This document shows, piece by piece, positions 17,988 through 25,510 of a DNA stretch of 64,000 nt; position 1 is the first letter of the stretch, and each line of letters starts with the position of its first letter. The stretch is from DASPSM01 sp963800135 (GTDB taxonomy: Bacteria; Planctomycetota; Planctomycetia; Planctomycetales; Planctomycetaceae), in assembly GCA_963800135.1 (NCBI GenBank), contig CAWCZR010000011.1, positions 104,467 through 168,466 of the forward strand, given 5' to 3'. Under the pieces are notes generated by a model that saw only the letters and a program-made list of their open reading frames with translations, was not told the DNA's origin and made no database searches. A program made the translations under genes and the position numbers.

Positions 17988-19289
17988 CTACTCTTCCGTC
18001 GCGGCGTGTTGCGACTTGATCCACTTCTTGTATTCGTCGGACTTCACGAACTCGGCGTACGCGGGGACGGTGGTCAGGTCTTTGAATTTCATCTTGAATT
18101 TCGACTCGAGCGTCGAGAGCAGCTCGGCCGTCTTGGCGAATTTCCGATCTTTGAGCGACTGGCCGAGCAGAGAGAAGTAGGCGACCCTCAGCGTCGGCTC
18201 CGCGGCGATGGCGGCTTCGGTTGTTTTCCAGGCTTCGTCGGACTTGCCTTGTGATAACAGCAGGTTGGCCCGCAGCACGTTCAGATACGGGTCGCCTCCG
18301 ACGGCCTTGTCGACGCGATTGACGCCCAACTGGGCCTGGCTGTAGGCCTTTCGCATCGCGTAGCCGTCGAGGGCGATCAGGTCGATCGACGCATCCTTCG
18401 GATAGAACTTCCGATAGTCGTCGATCGCCTGCAGGTATTCCTCGTTGCTGAGGATTGGGCCGAGCCGAGCCGAATGGCCAGGACTGTCTTCATCTTCTTC
18501 ACCGAATCGGGCAGGCGCTTGTAGGTTTCGAGCACCTGCCGATGCTCTTTCTCGTGGAACGAGTCGACCATCGCGGTGAACTCGGAGAAATTGGCGAGGA
18601 GGTCCCGCTCGGCAGGGGAGAGCTGGCCCAGCCCTCCTTTCACCCAGTTGCGGGCGAAGGGCAGGAACGATTCGCGGACGGCCTCTGACAGCATCTGCCC
18701 GGTGAGGAAGACGTAGCAGTCGACGGCCCGCACCAATCCGCTGTCGTCTGAGGCGAGCACAAAGTCGTGGTAGTTGAGGCCCCCCTCCTTGGTGATCATG
18801 CGAAACTCGGCCCGCCGCTGGCCGTCGACCAGCCGACTGTGCAGGAACTTGTAGTTACCCCCGCGGAGCACGCCCTCGCAAACTTGCCCCGTGAAACCGG
18901 TCGCCGAACGCGACGTCGATTTGGCCCCCTTGACGAAGTCGGCCCGTTGCTTGTCCAGCTCGGGCGGTGCGTTGGGGTAGGCGGTCGCTTTGTCGAGCAG
19001 AGCGTCCCAGTCGATCAGTTCGTTGCAGGCGCTTAAGTCTCCCTTTCGCACGGCTTTCTCGAACAGAGCCGCCCACTGCCGCCCCTCCTCTTCGGTCGGC
19101 GCGGCCGGCGCGGCGGACGGTTTGTTGGCGGCAGCCTTCGCCGATGGCGGCGCTGTGTTGTCCGCTCGCCCCGATGGCGGCGCGGTGTCGGCAGCCCGCG
19201 CAGGCGGCCATCGGCATCAGCGAAAAGACAACGAACGCAGCTGCGGCAAGACAAGCAGTCAAGCAAACACCACGCGAAATCCGGCGCAT
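17988..19289 (-). CDS. Secreted TPR-like hypothetical protein with two frame breaks
   Basis: The start at 19289 gives a signal peptide (RRISRGVCLTACLAAAAFVV). The frame then slips near 19195 into an Ala/Pro linker and the body KGDLSACNELIDWDALLDKA. It slips again near 18468 into ILSNEEYLQAIDDYRKFYP and a C-terminal helical repeat (LLSQGKSDEAWKTTEAAIAA). The first slip is repaired by one CG in TGCGCGCGGG. About 430 residues in total. The helical repeats suggest a scaffold or binding role; no catalytic motif is seen. Confidence 0.65.
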
Positions 19290-19534
19290 GAGTCCTGTTC
19301 CCCTGAGATGGCATCCCTCGGACGAAGCTCGAAGAGCCAACGATCTTACCGCCGCATCGCGACGGTTGCGACCAGATTTGTCCTGCGAATTTGAGTCACG
19401 CAGACCAACGAAAAGCAGCGTGCCGGTCAAATTTTGTTGGCCAGTGTTCCGAGCGAGTCTTTACGCGCCGCCGCCGACCCGGTGCTACAATGCGGACGTG
19501 AAGGACGTGGCGACCCGAATCGTGGAGTTCCCCC

Positions 19535-19801
19535 ATGGACGACGCAAAACTTGTCGAACTCTGTCGCGCGAACGACGGGATTGAGGCCGCCTTGATTCAG
19601 TCGGCGCTCGAGGATGCGGGCATCCGCGTTCGCGTCGAGGGCGACATGCTCCAGGGAGCCATGGGTGGCCGCCTGAGGATGGGATGGACAACCTTGCCCC
19701 GAATCATCGTGTTCGACAGCGACGCGGAACGGGCTCTCGCCATCCTCAATCAACTTCCCGGCAAAGCTCACGACACGGGCGGCGGCGTGCGAAGCCCCTG
19801 A
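19535..19801 (+). CDS. DUF2007 domain small protein
   Basis: 88 aa. VELCRANDGIEAALIQSALE then AGIRVRVEGDMLQGAMGG and PRIIVFDSDAERALAIL match the DUF2007 pattern (putative prokaryotic signal-transducing protein, ferredoxin-like alpha/beta fold). These proteins are usually encoded near membrane or stress genes; the ligand is unknown. Monocistronic here. Confidence 0.75.
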   Translation: MDDAKLVELCRANDGIEAALIQSALEDAGIRVRVEGDMLQGAMGGRLRMGWTTLPRIIVFDSDAERALAILNQLPGKAHDTGGGVRSP

Positions 19802-19930
19802 ACAGCGGGGTCGCAACCGCCGAAGCCAATCCTGGTACTGGCGATCATTTCCTGAATCCTAAGACTTCGGGCGGATCGTGTACGAATTTCAACGACAGAG
19901 GCCCGAGACCTGCCGGCTTACAATCTCGGG

Positions 19931-20134
19931 ATGGGATTCGTCGTCAAGGTAGACTTTGCGACCGGGGATCGACGGTGGCTCACCAGCCCGCGCCGAGGAG
20001 GCGTCCCCGCTTTCGGCACCCGCGAAATCGCGCAGGTTTTCCGGACGGAGAGCGAATCGCAGGCCGCAATTGAAACCGTCCGGCAAAGCAGCCCGGGCGA
20101 CGGCGTCACGTTCCGGGTCGAAGCAGCCGAGTGA
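19931..20134 (+). CDS. Small hypothetical protein
   Basis: 67 codons beginning MGFVVKVDFATGDRRWLTSP and ending VTFRVEAAE. It reads like a small beta-rich domain with alternating hydrophobic residues and a central helix (ESQAAIETVRQ). No family recognised. It is followed directly by a remnant of the small-ORF junction repeat. Confidence 0.45.
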   Translation: MGFVVKVDFATGDRRWLTSPRRGGVPAFGTREIAQVFRTESESQAAIETVRQSSPGDGVTFRVEAAE

Positions 20135-20227
20135 GCGGGCCGTCATTCTTGCGGACGGATCGGACGCACTCGGGCCAATTGCTATCGCCTACCAATGCGG
20201 CGAGTCGACGGGGCAGCCGGGCTGGCG

Positions 20228-20335
20228 CTAGGGAATCCAGTACAAGGCGCAGGCCGCGAGGGCGACTGCGGCCAGCACAACGGCCCACGCAATCCATTCA
20301 CGCGACGGTTTGTCCTGGGCTTTGTTTGGCGACAT
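20228..20335 (-). CDS. 35-aa single-pass membrane miniprotein
   Basis: The minus strand reads MSPNKAQDKPSREWIAWAVV followed by a hydrophobic helix (LAAVALAACALYW) and stop. The charged N-terminus plus one helix indicates a membrane miniprotein. It is the same length as the 20547-20654 gene. Last member of the minus-strand small-gene array. Confidence 0.5.
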   Translation of the reverse strand: MSPNKAQDKPSREWIAWAVVLAAVALAACALYWIP

Positions 20336-20430
20336 GCGAACCGACCATTGTGGGCGTTTCTCCTACGCGACGCAACGTTGATTGGCGTACCGCATGGTCG
20401 TTGGGGTGTGATCACGGTTTCCCCGTTCGG

Positions 20431-20471
20431 CACATCCACAACAACACCAAACACACGCTCGACCTGGATGC
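20431..20471 (+). repeat. 41-bp inverted copy of part of the 20951-21469 gene
   Basis: This stretch is the exact reverse complement of 21087-21127. It encodes HIHNNTKHTLDLDA on the plus strand, while the functional copy encodes the same residues on the minus strand. It is a gene fragment: flanking sequence does not continue the homology in frame. Confidence 0.8.
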
Positions 20472-20546
20472 GCTTCCGGTTTCGATGGGATCTCGTTGCT
20501 TCGGTTCGTCGCTCATGCTGTCACACTTCGCGATGGGTAATGGGTC

Positions 20547-20654
20547 TCAGTGTATCGCCGCTCTGAAGGCGATGAGCAAGAGCGCGCCAACTAGGGACAC
20601 GATGATGACGACGATGAGCGTAAGAAAAACCAAGCGGCCAGGCTTGTCGCTCAT
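20547..20654 (-). CDS. 35-aa single-pass membrane miniprotein
   Basis: MSDKPGRLVFLTLIVVIIVS followed by LVGALLLIAF and AAIH, so almost the whole chain is one membrane helix. The ATG lies four bases after the TGA of the upstream 60-aa gene, in the recurring junction context. Probably translated by coupling. Confidence 0.6.
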   Translation of the reverse strand: MSDKPGRLVFLTLIVVIIVSLVGALLLIAFRAAIH

Positions 20655-20658
20655 GGCG

Positions 20659-20841
20659 TCATTCTTGCCTGAGGAGCTTTCGCGCAGCTGCGATCGCACG
20701 CTGAAACTCCGCACGATCTTGCTCCGCCTTAATGCGTTCAGCCTCTTCGCGGCTCAAGTGACGTCCTGGCCCGCATCGTGCCCGGATGCGATCAATTTCG
20801 TCCGGTTCAGAATGCTCGTCTTTAGAGGAGTCGTCGCTCAT
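20659..20841 (-). CDS. 60-aa charged helical hypothetical protein
   Basis: MSDDSSKDEHSEPDEIDRIR start, then a REEAERIKAEQDRAEFQRAI helix. Highly charged, no membrane segment, apparently soluble. It starts inside a full copy of the junction repeat and ends four bases before the next ATG. No family recognised. Confidence 0.6.
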   Translation of the reverse strand: MSDDSSKDEHSEPDEIDRIRARCGPGRHLSREEAERIKAEQDRAEFQRAIAAARKLLRQE

Positions 20842-20860
20842 GCGGTCATTCTAGCGGCGG
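20835..20860 (-). repeat. Small-ORF junction repeat, copy 1
   Basis: Plus-strand CGCTCATGCGGTCATTCTAG plus CGGCGG. On the minus strand it contains CTAGAATGA, a 4-nt spacer, then ATGAGCG, the start of the 60-aa gene. Confidence 0.75.
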
Positions 20861-20950
20861 ATTGGGCGCAAAGCATAACTGCCCCGCGGCGGTTTTGGTC
20901 TGTCGCGCAGCTCATGCGGGCTACGTCGACGGTGTGCACGATGGGTTGGG

Positions 20951-21469
20951 TCATTTGGCGATTCGGATGTTGCGCAGTACGAGTTGGAGGATGGGATGCG
21001 GCCATGTCTCGAAGTGGGAAAGACCGGCCCGGACGGGAAGAATGGATGTCTCGGCGACTCCCTTATGGTCGGGGACGGTCATCAGTGCATCCAGGTCGAG
21101 CGTGTGTTTGGTGTTGTTGTGGATGTGGAGCATCATGTAGGCCGTGCCGTCGGGCTGAACCTGCTGAGTCAACTTGAGCGACAGGTCCGCTTTCTTCAGG
21201 TCCTTCTGGTATTTGACGTTCCGAACTGAGTTGTTCTGGATGTCGAGTGTGAGGCCAAACTCGTCGCCCTTGAAGAGATAGACGTTGTCCCTGTGGACGT
21301 AAGGAATCTTGCCGATCTTCTGTTCGTAGAAGTGCTCCTTGTCCACGTGAAGCTTCAGGGTAAACGGCTCGCGGAAAACGTCGCCGTCGTCTGGTGTCTT
21401 TGGCTCGTCTGCCGCATGAGTGAGTGCAGCCAAGGCGAGGACGGCGAGTGCAGCGAGCAGTTTTGTCAT
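20951..21469 (-). CDS. Secreted hypothetical protein, beta-rich
   Basis: The start at 21469 yields a signal peptide (MTKLLAALAVLALAALTHAA). The longer frame to 21688 is rejected. The mature part of about 155 aa has strand-like segments (FTLKLHVDKEHFYEQ, DEFGLTLDIQNNSV, AYMMLHIHNNTKHTL), suggesting an immunoglobulin-like or intracellular-proteinase-inhibitor-like sandwich, but no family is certain. A 41-bp fragment of it is inverted at 20431-20471. Confidence 0.65.
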   Translation of the reverse strand: MTKLLAALAVLALAALTHAADEPKTPDDGDVFREPFTLKLHVDKEHFYEQKIGKIPYVHRDNVYLFKGDEFGLTLDIQNNSVRNVKYQKDLKKADLSLKLTQQVQPDGTAYMMLHIHNNTKHTLDLDALMTVPDHKGVAETSILPVRAGLSHFETWPHPILQLVLRNIRIAK

Positions 21470-21495
21470 CTTGAGATCTCGACGACGCGAGGGGA

Positions 21496-21549
21496 GTGTC
21501 CGTGTTTGAATCACGGTTTTGAGCGATTGGCTCGGGAGTTCAGTGAGAC
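21496..21549 (-). repeat. Array 3' repeat, copy A
   Basis: GTGTCCGTGTTTGAA ... CGGTTTT ... GATTGGCTCGGGAGTTCAG. A closely related block occurs at 23241-23300. Its right half (CACGGGAGTT) recurs near 22642 and 23363, each time just after a minus-strand small gene. Confidence 0.6.
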
Positions 21550-21551
21550 GG

Positions 21552-21761
21552 TCACGACTTGGGCGACCGAAGCCTGAGCAGCAAGAGAAACAAGAGTCCG
21601 ATCGTGCTGGCGATGGCGTAGACCTTCGACAGAACCAGAATGAAGTTCCGCGGAGCCGACGTCCCCTCGAGTGCGCCGGAGAGAACAATCAGCCAGGCGA
21701 TTAGCGACGTGATCAGCGTGACGATCAGGACGGTCCACGGTTGCTTTGCCCGTTCGCTCAT
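21552..21761 (-). CDS. 69-aa two-helix membrane protein
   Basis: MSERAKQPWTVLIVTLITSL opens into the first helix (to LIVLSGA). A short loop is followed by a second helix (VYAIASTIGLLFLLLL) and a basic tail. The ATG is four bases after the stop of the 99-aa gene, inside the junction repeat. Function unknown. Confidence 0.65.
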   Translation of the reverse strand: MSERAKQPWTVLIVTLITSLIAWLIVLSGALEGTSAPRNFILVLSKVYAIASTIGLLFLLLLRLRSPKS

Positions 21762-21779
21762 GCCGTCATTCTAGCGGCG
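21755..21779 (-). repeat. Small-ORF junction repeat, copy 2
   Basis: Plus-strand CGCTCATGCCGTCATTCTAG then CGGCG. Joins the end of the 99-aa gene to the start of the 69-aa gene. Confidence 0.75.
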
Positions 21780-22065
21780 ATTTAGGACGTTTTCGGCCGT
21801 CGTTGCCAGTATGAGCTGATCCCCAGTATGAGCGGACAAAAAGTGCTACGCGGGCCACAGCCCAACAACCGAGAACGATTCCGAAGACTTGGCGCGGAGC
21901 CCAAAGCGTTGCGGCGAGAGCCGCGAGCAGGAAGCACAGATCACAGATGTCGCGTGCCGGAGACCTTACCCGGGTCGGCTTGGACGTCTCTTCGTCGACG
22001 TTAGCCACCGCAATCGGCTGCCAGCGGGCTCGGTAGGTGTCGCTGTTGGGCGATTCGTCGCTCAT
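21766..22065 (-). CDS. 99-aa two-helix membrane protein
   Basis: A soluble N-terminus (MSDESPNSDTYRARW) is followed by CFLLAALAATLWAPRQVFGI and VARVALFVRSYW membrane segments and a basic tail ending SPLE. The SPLE-stop is encoded by the junction repeat itself. No family recognised. Confidence 0.6.
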   Translation of the reverse strand: MSDESPNSDTYRARWQPIAVANVDEETSKPTRVRSPARDICDLCFLLAALAATLWAPRQVFGIVLGCWAVARVALFVRSYWGSAHTGNDGRKRPKSPLE

Positions 22066-22084
22066 GCGGTCATTCTAGCGGCGG
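22059..22084 (-). repeat. Small-ORF junction repeat, copy 3
   Basis: Plus-strand CGCTCATGCGGTCATTCTAG then CGGCGG. Joins the 22.07-22.38 kb frame to the 99-aa gene. Confidence 0.75.
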
Positions 22085-22383
22085 TTTGGCGCGGCAGTGC
22101 CCGCCGAGTCGAATCCGGTCCAACGTCCCGTCGGATCTCGGTCCCGTCCCAACCGATCCCATCCCGATCGCGGCCCCATCGCTTTCATGTCGTGATCCCC
22201 GCCCGTCCCGTCCGGTGCAATGCAGTCCCGTCCCGCGCAATTCAATCCCGTCCCGCGGCTCTCCCCGACGACCGACTGACGGTGCAATCGCCAAATTCGC
22301 CGGGATTTTCTCGGTGAAACAAGCCACGACGCTGGCCGCTGCTTGCCGTCGCGATTTTCAGAGACTCCGGTCTCGTCGCTCAT
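22070..22383 (-). CDS. Uncertain small gene with low-complexity centre and a frame break
   Basis: It starts MSDETGVSENRDGKQRPASW four bases after the 50-aa gene stop. A second frame ends in CRAKPPLE at 22070, exactly at the next junction. The 314-nt span is not a multiple of three, so the two ends require a shift in the GTCCCGTCC-rich middle (22110-22260). Protein identity is not supported beyond this layout; it may be a degraded member of the array. Confidence 0.35.
22110..22262. repeat. GTCCCGTCC-like low-complexity tract
   Basis: Imperfect short tandem units related to CGGTCCCGTCC, CCCATCCCG, CCCGTCCCGTCC and CAATCCCGTCCCG fill this stretch. They fall inside the uncertain small gene. Confidence 0.55.
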
Positions 22384-22387
22384 GCCG

Positions 22388-22540
22388 TCACCTTTGGCGC
22401 TCGCGACGGCCCCACTCGCGCCATCGGCGCAGGCGTCGCTTTTGCATCTGCCGCGGAAACCAGCCGACCCACCAAAAAAACGCGATCACGGCCAGCACGG
22501 CGATGGCGAACTGAATCCGGTCAAAGGCCTCGTAGCTCAT
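22388..22540 (-). CDS. 50-aa single-pass membrane protein
   Basis: MSYEAFDRIQFAIAVLAVIA continues to FFWWVGWFPRQ, then a strongly basic C-terminus (KRRLRRWREWGRRER). One helix with a positive-inside tail. It ends four bases before the next ATG. Its own start is in junction copy 4. Confidence 0.6.
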   Translation of the reverse strand: MSYEAFDRIQFAIAVLAVIAFFWWVGWFPRQMQKRRLRRWREWGRRERQR

Positions 22541-22559
22541 GCCGTCATTCTAGCGGCGG
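22535..22559 (-). repeat. Small-ORF junction repeat, copy 4
   Basis: Plus-strand GCTCATGCCGTCATTCTAGC then GGCGG. Upstream in the minus sense, TGCTTTG precedes ATCCGCCGCTAG, as at copy 1, but no long ORF ends here. Confidence 0.7.
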
Positions 22560-22673
22560 ATCAAAGCAGCGACCTCAGCGAAACGCCGACTTGCCAACAC
22601 GGTCGGGTGGTGCGCGCGTTTCCCACCTGAGTTCCGGCGATTCGCACGGGAGTTAAACAGCGACTCGGGAGAT

Positions 22674-23141
22674 CTAGCGGGCGAGTCGGTCGTAAATTGC
22701 CATCATGGTGGCCGTCATGCTGGCGACCGGTCGCGGTTCGGAGTCGCCATCGAGAGCCAATGCTCTTGCCTCGCAAAATGTCAGCGTCTTCCCAGGCTTC
22801 ACGACGTGCGCTTGGAAGATAAACCGCTCTCCTTGGGCGGGTGCCATCAGACTGGTTTTGAATTCGACAGTGAGGACTTCCGCGTTCGTCGGCATCAAGG
22901 AAAAGGCAGCATACCCGCAGGCGCTGTCCAATGCGGTCGTGATGATCCCCGCGTGCATGAACCCGTGCTGCTGAGTGTAGGCGGCCGAGTAGGGCATCGT
23001 GAATTCGATCACGCCCGGGGACAACTGGGAGATTTCGATGCCGAGCGTAGCCATTGCCTTTTGCAAGGCGAAGCTGGCCCGAACGCGCGCGTCAAAGCCG
23101 GGGTCCTTGGGCACGAATTTCATGTCAGGTTTGTCGCTCAT
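22674..23141 (-). CDS. PaaI-type hotdog-fold thioesterase
   Basis: 155 aa single-domain acyl-CoA thioesterase-like protein. The core signature QQHGFMHAGIITTALDSACG (about residues 60-80) is the hotdog active-site helix with its HGG/HAG-like turn and acidic residue. EVLTVEFKTSLMAPAQGERF and VKPGKTLTFCEARA are the following strands. It probably hydrolyses an aryl- or acyl-CoA. Its start context (CTCATGCCGTCA) is a partial junction repeat, so it was captured into the array. A functional link with the paa genes at 61-63 kb is possible but unproven. Confidence 0.85.
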   Translation of the reverse strand: MSDKPDMKFVPKDPGFDARVRASFALQKAMATLGIEISQLSPGVIEFTMPYSAAYTQQHGFMHAGIITTALDSACGYAAFSLMPTNAEVLTVEFKTSLMAPAQGERFIFQAHVVKPGKTLTFCEARALALDGDSEPRPVASMTATMMAIYDRLAR

Positions 23142-23210
23142 GCCGTCACAAGTCGGTCGAAGTCGTGTTGCTGACTAGGGCTTTCGGGCGGCGGCCCTTC
23201 CTCCACTCCG

Positions 23211-23237
23211 GTAGTGGGGGCGTAAGTACCCCACTAC
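23211..23237. repeat. Hairpin between array genes
   Basis: GTAGTGGGG (23211-23219) and CCCCACTAC (23229-23237) form a 9-bp perfect stem with a 9-nt loop. It lies in the gap between the 89-aa gene and the thioesterase and could act as an attenuator or processing site. Confidence 0.5.
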
Positions 23238-23240
23238 GGT

Positions 23241-23300
23241 AGTGTCCGTGTTTGAAAGGCGGTTTTTCGTGATTGGCACGGGAGTTTCAGCGACGTACGA
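23241..23300 (-). repeat. Array 3' repeat, copy B
   Basis: GTGTCCGTGTTTGAAAGGCG then GTTTTTCGTGATTGGCACGG and GAGTTTCAGCG. Homologous to 21496-21549. Confidence 0.6.
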
Positions 23301-23380
23301 ATTGCGCTTACACGGCGTGCGGTAGTGATACCGTTTCAAAACTGTCCGGAGGGCGAAAGCGGTGAGTTTGGCACGGGAGT

Positions 23381-23650
23381 TCAGCGGCGGCGCGGCCAGA
23401 AGTGGAGTGCGACGACGGCCATCGTCCAGATCACTCCCGCGATCGCGAGTAATGGGGGAGCGAAAAACAGAGGGCTTTCGAGGCTGATGGTTTGTGATTC
23501 GAGACAGATTACCCACAGTGCGAAGCTGAGCGGAAACAACGCCAGTGCGATGCAGAATTGACGCCAATGGAACCACTGACCGGCGCCCGGCCGCTTGGGC
23601 AGCGTTTCTTCGGTCATGCGCCATTCGTCACTGTTCGGTTCTTCGCTCAT
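23381..23650 (-). CDS. 89-aa two-helix membrane protein
   Basis: MSEEPNSDEWRMTEETLPKR is a soluble N-terminus. Two helices follow (FCIALALFPLSFALWVICL and PPLLAIAGVIWTMAVVAL) and a basic FWPRRR end. The start is four bases after the upstream gene's stop within junction copy 5. The 3' end is followed by the ACTCCCGTGCC repeat. No family recognised. Confidence 0.65.
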   Translation of the reverse strand: MSEEPNSDEWRMTEETLPKRPGAGQWFHWRQFCIALALFPLSFALWVICLESQTISLESPLFFAPPLLAIAGVIWTMAVVALHFWPRRR

Positions 23651-23669
23651 GCCGTCATTCTAGCGGCGG
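23644..23669 (-). repeat. Small-ORF junction repeat, copy 5
   Basis: Plus-strand CGCTCATGCCGTCATTCTAG then CGGCGG. Joins the end (NPPLE) of the 24.2 kb membrane gene to the 89-aa gene. Confidence 0.75.
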
Positions 23670-24231
23670 GTTTCGCGCCGGTGCCGCGATTTTGAGAGCC
23701 TGTTGATTGGCGCTGCGAGTTGTCACCTCCTTTGCGATCATGCCTCCCAAACAGCTCATGGCGACTGAGAACAAGGGAAGCGGTTCCGTCAGTCCTCCAT
23801 CGCGTGCGCCCTGCACGGCTGACTCTCCGGGCGGACATCGACATTGCGGATTCCAAAAATGTCGGGATGCCGTGATCCAGGGCAGCCAAAATCTCTTTAT
23901 TGACTGCATCGATGCCGCCAATTTTTGCTGCCGATCTTATGTGGCGCAAGCAAGATTGCATCTCTATGACGATCCAGCCGCCGATCGTATTGAAGGATTG
24001 CGAGTTGTGCGGCGCTCTTTTCCAAGGCGCCAGAATTAGCGCGATCACAAGTGCGGTGACAAGCGCGGTGACGCAGACGCCAATCGCTTTTGGATCTTGG
24101 AACCACTGCGGCAAGAGATGGCCGTATTTGTGCATCACATTCGGCCCGGCATCAAGGATCGTCAGGGCGATTGCCACCCCACTACAGAGCGTCGCCAGAG
24201 AAGCCAAAATCTTCGGTCTTGTGAATTGCAT
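23655..24231 (-). CDS. Hypothetical membrane protein, first gene of the small-ORF array (frame broken near 23827)
   Basis: From the ATG at 24231: helix one (ILASLATLCSGVAIALTILD), a loop, helix two (AIGVCVTALVTALVIALILA), then a soluble part (DAVNKEILAALDHGIPTFLE). The frame is lost after SRAGRT. Restoring one CG in GCACGCGATGG continues it as RDGGLTEPLPLFSVAMSCLG to NPPLE at 23655, where the junction repeat begins. About 192 aa. Function unknown. Confidence 0.55.
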
Positions 24232-24327
24232 GGTCGATCCATATCCCGATTGACTGAGCGCACCGGGAGCGAGTACCATGCAATTACCACAACTGCACGG
24301 TCCGCTCGCGGACTCAGGAATTTGAAC

Positions 24328-24351
24328 GACCCGCAGCTCCAACTGCGGGTC
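24328..24351. terminator. Hairpin between the array and the transposase
   Basis: GACCCGCAG and CTGCGGGTC form a 9-bp perfect stem around CTCCAA. On the plus strand it is followed at a short distance by ATTTTATC. It could terminate transcription leaving the transposase gene or be part of an element end. Confidence 0.45.
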
Positions 24352-24393
24352 GCTCCATTTTATCCCTCGCAAAATCGAATCGTCGATAGGGAT

Positions 24394-25309
24394 TTACTCC
24401 CGTCGCCCCAACCGTTCAATCAGCTTCTCCAGCCGCGCGTCACGCTTCTGCCGCTCGGCGTGCTGTGTCACGGCGTCAAACAGATCTTCCATCCGCCACA
24501 GCACGCCGATCACGCCCGCAGCCATCGCGGGGGTGCAGCCCAGCGTGCGGTGCATCCGGCAGAAGTTGTAAACCGCAACGTGAATCGCAGTCGCAGCCGC
24601 AAGGTTCTCCAGCTTCTTTGAAAAGCCCAACGCGAGCCGAGTGAACCGCTTCATAAAAGTGCGGATGGTCAGGTTGTTCCGCTCGACATGGCTGGTGCAT
24701 ATCGTGCCGAGATTGCGTATCCCGCTGACGTTTATCCGGTCGGCCTTTATCGAGCGCCGGCGGCGCGTACCGGCCAGTCTCGGGGTTCACGTAGTTCTTT
24801 ATCAGCACGCCATGCCGCACCGATCGGCCGAACGACCGGGCGATGCACGGCACGTACGGCCCCCAGCCATCGGTTGAGATTTGCGGCGTGTCGTCAGCAT
24901 CCGCGACCGGCTGACGCACCAGCCGCTTCTCCAGGTCGGCGATGAAGGCCGCGGTCACTTCGCTGTTGCGCTTGCCGATCGCGAAGGTCACGAGCAACTT
25001 CGTGTCCGTGTCCAAGGCCGTGTAGAGATAGGCGTCGCCGATCGTGTTGTTGCGCTTCTCGTTGCCGTACAAGTGCCCCTCTTTTTTGCGGACGAACGTC
25101 CAAATCTCGTCGCACTGGACGTGCCGCAGGCTGAGGTTCGACAGCGCTTCGTCCAGGAACGCGCGGCACTGTCCGCCGAAGCGGACGATCAGCCGCATGA
25201 TCGTGTTCTGATCGACGCCGGTCAGGCGCATCGTCGACCGAATCGAATTGCCTTCCGACAAAAGCCGCAAGACCGCAATCTGCTTTTCCCGCTTCAATAC
25301 GTTGGCCAC
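24394..25309 (-). CDS. IS1-like DDE transposase (frame broken near 24764)
   Basis: The GTG start at 25309 is followed by LKREKQIAVLRLLSEGNSIR, the InsA-like HTH, and TGVDQNTIMRLIVRFG. The catalytic half contains CDEIWTFVRKKE and a DGWGPYVP segment, and the C-terminus NNLTIRTFMKRFTRLALGFS with NFCRMHRTL is typical of IS1-family proteins with InsA and InsB joined. The frame slips after LDKG; inserting one CG into AAAGGCCGG restores INVSGIRNLGTICTSHVERN. About 305 residues, so the element may be active. I could not identify terminal inverted repeats. Confidence 0.75.
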
Positions 25310-25469
25310 GGAATCGCCCTGACTTCTGCGGCGAATCCGGTACAATCGAGTTCTCTAGGCTGCGATTGGGCGGAAACGCCTGGTTGTAGTTCGCCCCGCC
25401 GTGTTATCAGCACGACGGGGTTTTCATTGCGTGATTTAATGTTAAACACTTAATCGGTGGATTGCAATA

Positions 25470-25505
25470 AATGTTTGACAGAAAATCGATTTTTTGTTAA
25501 ACATT
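25470..25505. promoter_or_regulatory. AT-rich palindromic operator before the RHH-like gene
   Basis: AATGTTT at 25470-25476 mirrors AAACATT at 25499-25505, with ACAGAAAAT and ATTTTTTGT partly paired inside. A related ATGTTAAACA occurs just upstream (25440-25448). It ends five bases before the ATG, as expected for autorepression. It lies in an AT-rich island unlike its surroundings. Confidence 0.55.
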
Positions 25506-25510
25506 TCCCT

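Noticed and set aside
20131..21177. 348-codon plus-strand frame across the array
   Set aside because: It runs antisense to several small genes; its only familiar part is the 41-bp inverted fragment, so it is not a gene.
20131..24231. Integron or CRISPR array
   Set aside because: Junction repeats are irregularly spaced, separate whole ORFs and lack the long imperfect palindromes of attC sites or uniform spacers; no integrase or Cas gene is present.
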